Positions 61,129 through 64,000 of a stretch of 64,000 nt of DNA are shown here, one piece after another. The first letter of the stretch is position 1. Every line of letters starts with the position of its first letter. The notes beneath the pieces are model-generated. The model ran no database searches and had not been told where the DNA came from. It saw only the letters and a program-made list of their open reading frames with translations. The DNA is from Rhodothermus marinus. Lineage in GTDB: Bacteria > Bacteroidota > Rhodothermia > Rhodothermales > Rhodothermaceae. The stretch is taken from positions 177,501 through 241,500 of the forward strand of contig NZ_AP019797.1 of NCBI RefSeq assembly GCF_009936275.1, given 5' to 3'. Position numbers and translations under genes: made by a program.

Positions 61129-61596
61129 ATGGCGTTTACCTTTTCCGACGAAGACATTCAGCGCATTGCTGCGGCGCTGGGCGTGGCGCCGCAGATCGAA
61201 GGCTCCAGCGTGCGGTTTTCGCTGTTCGATCCGGAAAGCGGACGTCGCCTGACGCTCGAAATCCAGCGTGCGCTGCAGTTGCCCCCGGCGCTGCAGGAGG
61301 TCATGCCACCGAATCTGGTTTCGGTCTACACGCCCAGCTCGTTTCTGCAACTGCAGGGCTGCACGGGGTACCTGGCCAGCCAGGAGCTGGGCGAGGTGAT
61401 CTTTTTCGGACGCCAGCAGGGATTTGTCAGCGGGCTGGTGGTCGAGCGCGAGGTGGGCTGCTCGCTTTATGCCAACGTCCATGAGCGGCTGCTTTCGGCC
61501 GACTTCATGCAACTGCCGCCCGAAATGGTCATGAGCAGCGTGGCGCTCTCGATGAGCGAAACGCTCTTCAACGATCTGGACGAGTCGTCACAATGA
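61129..61596 (+). CDS. Protein of unknown function coupled to ybeY
   Basis: A 155-residue soluble protein. It begins with a short helix (SDEDIQRIAAALGV) and continues as a mixed beta-rich fold (SSVRFSLFDPESGRRLTLEIQRAL, VSVYTPSSFLQLQGCTGYLASQELGEVIFFGRQQGFVSGLVVERE). There is no signal peptide, membrane helix or known catalytic motif. I do not recognise a family. Its stop overlaps the ybeY start (ATGA), so the two are translationally coupled, which suggests a link to ribosome maturation. Transcription probably starts at the promoter inside the 13-bp inverted repeat just upstream. Confidence 0.75.
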   Translation: MAFTFSDEDIQRIAAALGVAPQIEGSSVRFSLFDPESGRRLTLEIQRALQLPPALQEVMPPNLVSVYTPSSFLQLQGCTGYLASQELGEVIFFGRQQGFVSGLVVEREVGCSLYANVHERLLSADFMQLPPEMVMSSVALSMSETLFNDLDESSQ

Positions 61597-62033
61597 AAGC
61601 TCCGGAGACGGAGGCGCTGGAGATCGTCCAGGCACACCCCTCTCGTCGATTGTCCAACGCGCTGCTCCGGCGTCTGGTGCAGGCCGTGCTTGCGGGCGAA
61701 AAGGCCCGTTTGCGCTATTTGAGTCTGGTGCTGGCCGATCACGCCACCGTGCGCGAGCTCAACCGCACCTATCTGGGCCACGACTACGACACGGACGTGC
61801 TCTCCTTTCCGCTTTCCGAAGAACCCGGCGTGGTGGAAGGAGAAATCTACGTCGATCTGGACACGGCGGCCGAGCGCCACGCCGAGTTCGGTGCCACCTT
61901 CACACAGGAAGCCTGTCGCTACGTGGTGCACGGCCTGCTGCACCTGCTCGGCTACGACGATGCCACGCCCGAAGCCCGGGCGCACATGCACCGGCTCGAA
62001 GACCGTTACCTGCAGGCCGCCGGGCTGCTGTAG
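61593..62033 (+). CDS. ybeY: Endoribonuclease YbeY, 16S rRNA maturation
   Basis: A 146-residue metal-dependent endoribonuclease involved in 16S rRNA 3'-end maturation and ribosome quality control. It carries the family segments LNRTYLGHDYDTDVLSFPL and EGEIYVDLDTA, and the zinc-site helix HGLLHLLGYDDATPEARAHM. The first two His ligands are present, but the usual third His (HGLLHLLGYDH in E. coli) is Asp; some Bacteroidota-type sequences also vary here. The start overlaps the stop of the preceding unknown gene. The convergent DUF2723 gene ends three bases after its stop. Confidence 0.93.
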   Translation: MKAPETEALEIVQAHPSRRLSNALLRRLVQAVLAGEKARLRYLSLVLADHATVRELNRTYLGHDYDTDVLSFPLSEEPGVVEGEIYVDLDTAAERHAEFGATFTQEACRYVVHGLLHLLGYDDATPEARAHMHRLEDRYLQAAGLL

Positions 62034-62036
62034 GCG

Positions 62037-64000
62037 CTACTGTTCTTCGCTGGTGTCGCCGCGCAGGAATTGCTGCATTTCCTGACGCAGCTGGTCCGGC
62101 GTTTTGCGGAAGCTGTCGTCGCCCAGCACGTCCGCCAGCCGGTTGCTGAAGGCCGCCGCCGCTTCATAGTCGCCGGCCATCATGTAGGTGAAGCGGATGA
62201 TCTGCACGAACTGGGCGGCCATGTCGGCCTCGCGCTGGGAACGAGCCGTGCGCAGCGTGAAGAGTACGAGCGGTTCGGCCTTCTTCCAGATGGCCACGGC
62301 CTTCTCGGGCGCGCCCACCTGCTGGTAGGCCTGGGCCAGGAAGTAGTAGGAGCGCAGGTCGGCCGGGATCGTCTCCAGCGGCACGCGCACCATGATCGTG
62401 TCGAGCAGCGCCTCGCCTTCGTCGGCCAGTCCCTGCTGGGCCAGTTGCGTGGCGATGTGGGCGTAAATGCTCCGGTAGTTATCCACCATGCGGCGGATGT
62501 TTTCGTCGAAGTAAACATCCGGGTTGTCCAGGTTGGTGAACCGGAAGTGCCGGAGCCGCTCCAGCGTGATCGAAGGCACAACGCGCCCGAGCGTCACGTT
62601 GTGGCGAATGGGCACCACGCGGTAAGCCTGACCTTCGAGCTGGAAGAAGTTCTGCAGGTCGAGCTGGCCGTCGGGACTGACCGTGACGGCAAAGTAGATG
62701 GGACGCTCCCAGTCGCGCTCGGCGTTGGTGCGGAGCATGTCGAGCACGGCGATGTCGGCCGCATAGAGCAGGTGCAGATCGCGCGTGTAGGGCCGGCCCT
62801 CCAGACGCCAGCGCATCGGGCGCATGACCCGGCCGCTGTCTTCCGGGGCAATGCCCAGGCGTTCGTAGTCGGTGGCCGGATTGAGCCGGACCGGCAATTC
62901 GATCTCGCGTGGCTCCCAGGCCACCACGCTGAGGCGGTCGATCTGGGCATCGCTCAGCGAGATGGGCAGCGGCGCCGACTTGCGGGCCCACTGGTGCTTG
63001 AGCTGCTTGATGTACCAAGAGGTGTTCAGCAGCGACAGGTTGGCCACGCGCACGTCCTGACGCACGCCTTCGACTTCCTGCAGGTACCAGAGCGGATAGG
63101 TGTCGTTGTCGCCGTTGGTGAAAACGATGGCGTTGTCGTCCAGGCTCATCAGCAGATTCCATGCGTAGTCGCGGGCCACGTAGCGGCCGCTCCGGTCGTG
63201 GTCGTCGTAGTTCTGCAGCAGCATGTGCAGCGGCACGGCGGCAAAGATCACCACGGCCGCACCCCAGAGCAACGGTCGCCGCAGCGTCTCTTTGAGCCGG
63301 TCTCGCAGGATTTCCAGCAATCCGGCCGCGCCGATACCCACCCACAGGCTGAAGGCGAAGAAGCTCCCGACGTAGGAGTAGTCGCGCTCGCGCGGTTGCA
63401 GCGGCGTCTGGTTCAGGTAGAGAATGATCCCCACGCCGGTGACCAGAAACAGTACGAGCACGCTGAAAGCCCGCCGCCAGTCGTGGTTGAAGTGGAACGC
63501 CATGCCCAGCAGGCCCAGCAACAGCGGCAGCGCGTAGTAAACGTTGCGGGAGGCGCGCTCGCTGGGCGTCTGGAAGAAGTAGAGATCTTTTTCGCCGGGC
63601 AGAAAGCCCGTGATGGCCGGGGCGTCCTGCACGTCGCTGGCCTTTCCGACAAAGTTCCACAGGAAGTAGCGGATGTACATGTGGCCGAGCTGGTAGCGCA
63701 GGAAGAAGTCCAGGTCCGAGTCGTACTGCGCGTAGACGCGCAGGTGGCTCGGGTCCGGCGACCAGCGACGCGGAAAGAGCACCTGACGCGACTGGTCGAT
63801 CTGGCCCGTCTGGTTGTTGTAGGTGGCGCCGCGCAGCAGGGGCGTCTCGCCGTACTGCTCGCGCTTCAGGTACGAGACGAAGGCATGCGGCGTCTCCGGA
63901 TCGTTCAGGTCGATGGGGGGATCGACGCTGCTCCGGATGATGATGAGCGCGTAGCTCGAATAGCCCAGCAGGATCATCGCCAGGCAGAGCATGGCCAGGT
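62037..64000 (-). CDS. DUF2723 family membrane protein (partial, 5' end outside window)
   Basis: At least 650 residues of the C-terminal part of a DUF2723 protein; the open frame continues past the window edge. The part seen has four or five transmembrane helices, then a long periplasmic region. Family marks are NGDNDTYPLWYLQEVEGVR and VRVANLSLLNTSWYIKQL. The C-terminal 200 residues (ADEGEALLDTIMVRVPLETIPADLRSYYFLAQAYQQVGAPEKAVAIWKKAE) form TPR-like helices. DUF2723 is related to the eukaryotic O-mannosyltransferase TMEM260, so lipid-linked sugar transfer to exported proteins is a reasonable guess, which in Bacteroidota-related phyla remains unproven. The gene is convergent with ybeY. Confidence 0.87.
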   Translation of the reverse strand, partial: LAMLCLAMILLGYSSYALIIIRSSVDPPIDLNDPETPHAFVSYLKREQYGETPLLRGATYNNQTGQIDQSRQVLFPRRWSPDPSHLRVYAQYDSDLDFFLRYQLGHMYIRYFLWNFVGKASDVQDAPAITGFLPGEKDLYFFQTPSERASRNVYYALPLLLGLLGMAFHFNHDWRRAFSVLVLFLVTGVGIILYLNQTPLQPRERDYSYVGSFFAFSLWVGIGAAGLLEILRDRLKETLRRPLLWGAAVVIFAAVPLHMLLQNYDDHDRSGRYVARDYAWNLLMSLDDNAIVFTNGDNDTYPLWYLQEVEGVRQDVRVANLSLLNTSWYIKQLKHQWARKSAPLPISLSDAQIDRLSVVAWEPREIELPVRLNPATDYERLGIAPEDSGRVMRPMRWRLEGRPYTRDLHLLYAADIAVLDMLRTNAERDWERPIYFAVTVSPDGQLDLQNFFQLEGQAYRVVPIRHNVTLGRVVPSITLERLRHFRFTNLDNPDVYFDENIRRMVDNYRSIYAHIATQLAQQGLADEGEALLDTIMVRVPLETIPADLRSYYFLAQAYQQVGAPEKAVAIWKKAEPLVLFTLRTARSQREADMAAQFVQIIRFTYMMAGDYEAAAAFSNRLADVLGDDSFRKTPDQLRQEMQQFLRGDTSEEQ

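Overview
The window is a GC-rich bacterial chromosome segment that looks like Rhodothermus (R. marinus or a close relative, Rhodothermota). The strongest evidence is a complete alternative complex III cluster (pentaheme ActA, fused molybdopterin/iron-sulfur ActB, two NrfD-like quinone subunits) running directly into a caa3 oxygen reductase. Subunit I of that oxidase carries a YSHPAVY motif in helix VI, with Tyr-Ser in place of the usual D-channel glutamate. A secreted metallopeptidase with a type IX secretion (Por) tail, many lipoproteins and an outer-membrane barrel protein fit the same phylum. Species assignment is inference; no database was searched.

Layout. 1-3050: 3' two thirds of a 23S rRNA gene, interrupted after the base equivalent to E. 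coli U1931 by a 713-nt group I intron carrying a single-motif LAGLIDADG endonuclease gene, then 5S rRNA and an intrinsic terminator. 3141-7432: purL, thioredoxin, thioredoxin reductase and a coupled BON-LysM lipoprotein. 7434-14427: proline dehydrogenase, a Cys/Met PLP enzyme, a three-PAS histidine kinase, pdxH, a small secreted protein, a rhodanese-type sulfurtransferase and coaE. 14415-18661: outer-membrane barrel protein, HIT protein, then a PTPS-folE-SDR pterin cluster. 18662-31712: pncB, a REC-PAS-PAS protein, YqgE, aldo/keto reductase, T9SS metallopeptidase, lipoprotein, flippase, aroQ, metallo-beta-lactamase-fold hydrolase and RNase G/E. 32259-35737: sdhCDAB (complex II).

35738-45724 is a minus-strand block: a three-gene overlapping operon (helical protein, GvpL/F-like protein, gamma-glutamylcyclotransferase-like protein), a four-LysM lytic transglycosylase, an unknown 394-residue protein, nadC, a thioesterase, accA and a GT2 glycosyltransferase fused to a degenerate sugar-phosphotransferase. 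46074-59094 is the actABCDEF-actG-sco-coxBACD respiratory supercluster, closed by a strong terminator. 59183-64000: a small membrane protein, metF, a cold-shock protein with its own promoter and long leader, an unknown gene preceded by a 13-bp perfect inverted repeat, ybeY, and the 3' part of a DUF2723 membrane protein cut by the window end.

How the genes work together: complex II feeds menaquinol to alternative complex III, which passes electrons to the caa3 oxidase encoded next to it; SCO supplies copper for CuA. The least explained items are the GvpL/F-like operon, in which two adjacent proteins share a helical module and no gas-vesicle shell gene is visible; the GT2/pseudo-phosphotransferase fusion; and the inverted-repeat promoter before the ybeY pair. 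Most genes sit in short co-directional, often overlapping units. Several genes have a TATCTTTG-like -10 element 29-39 nt upstream of the start.
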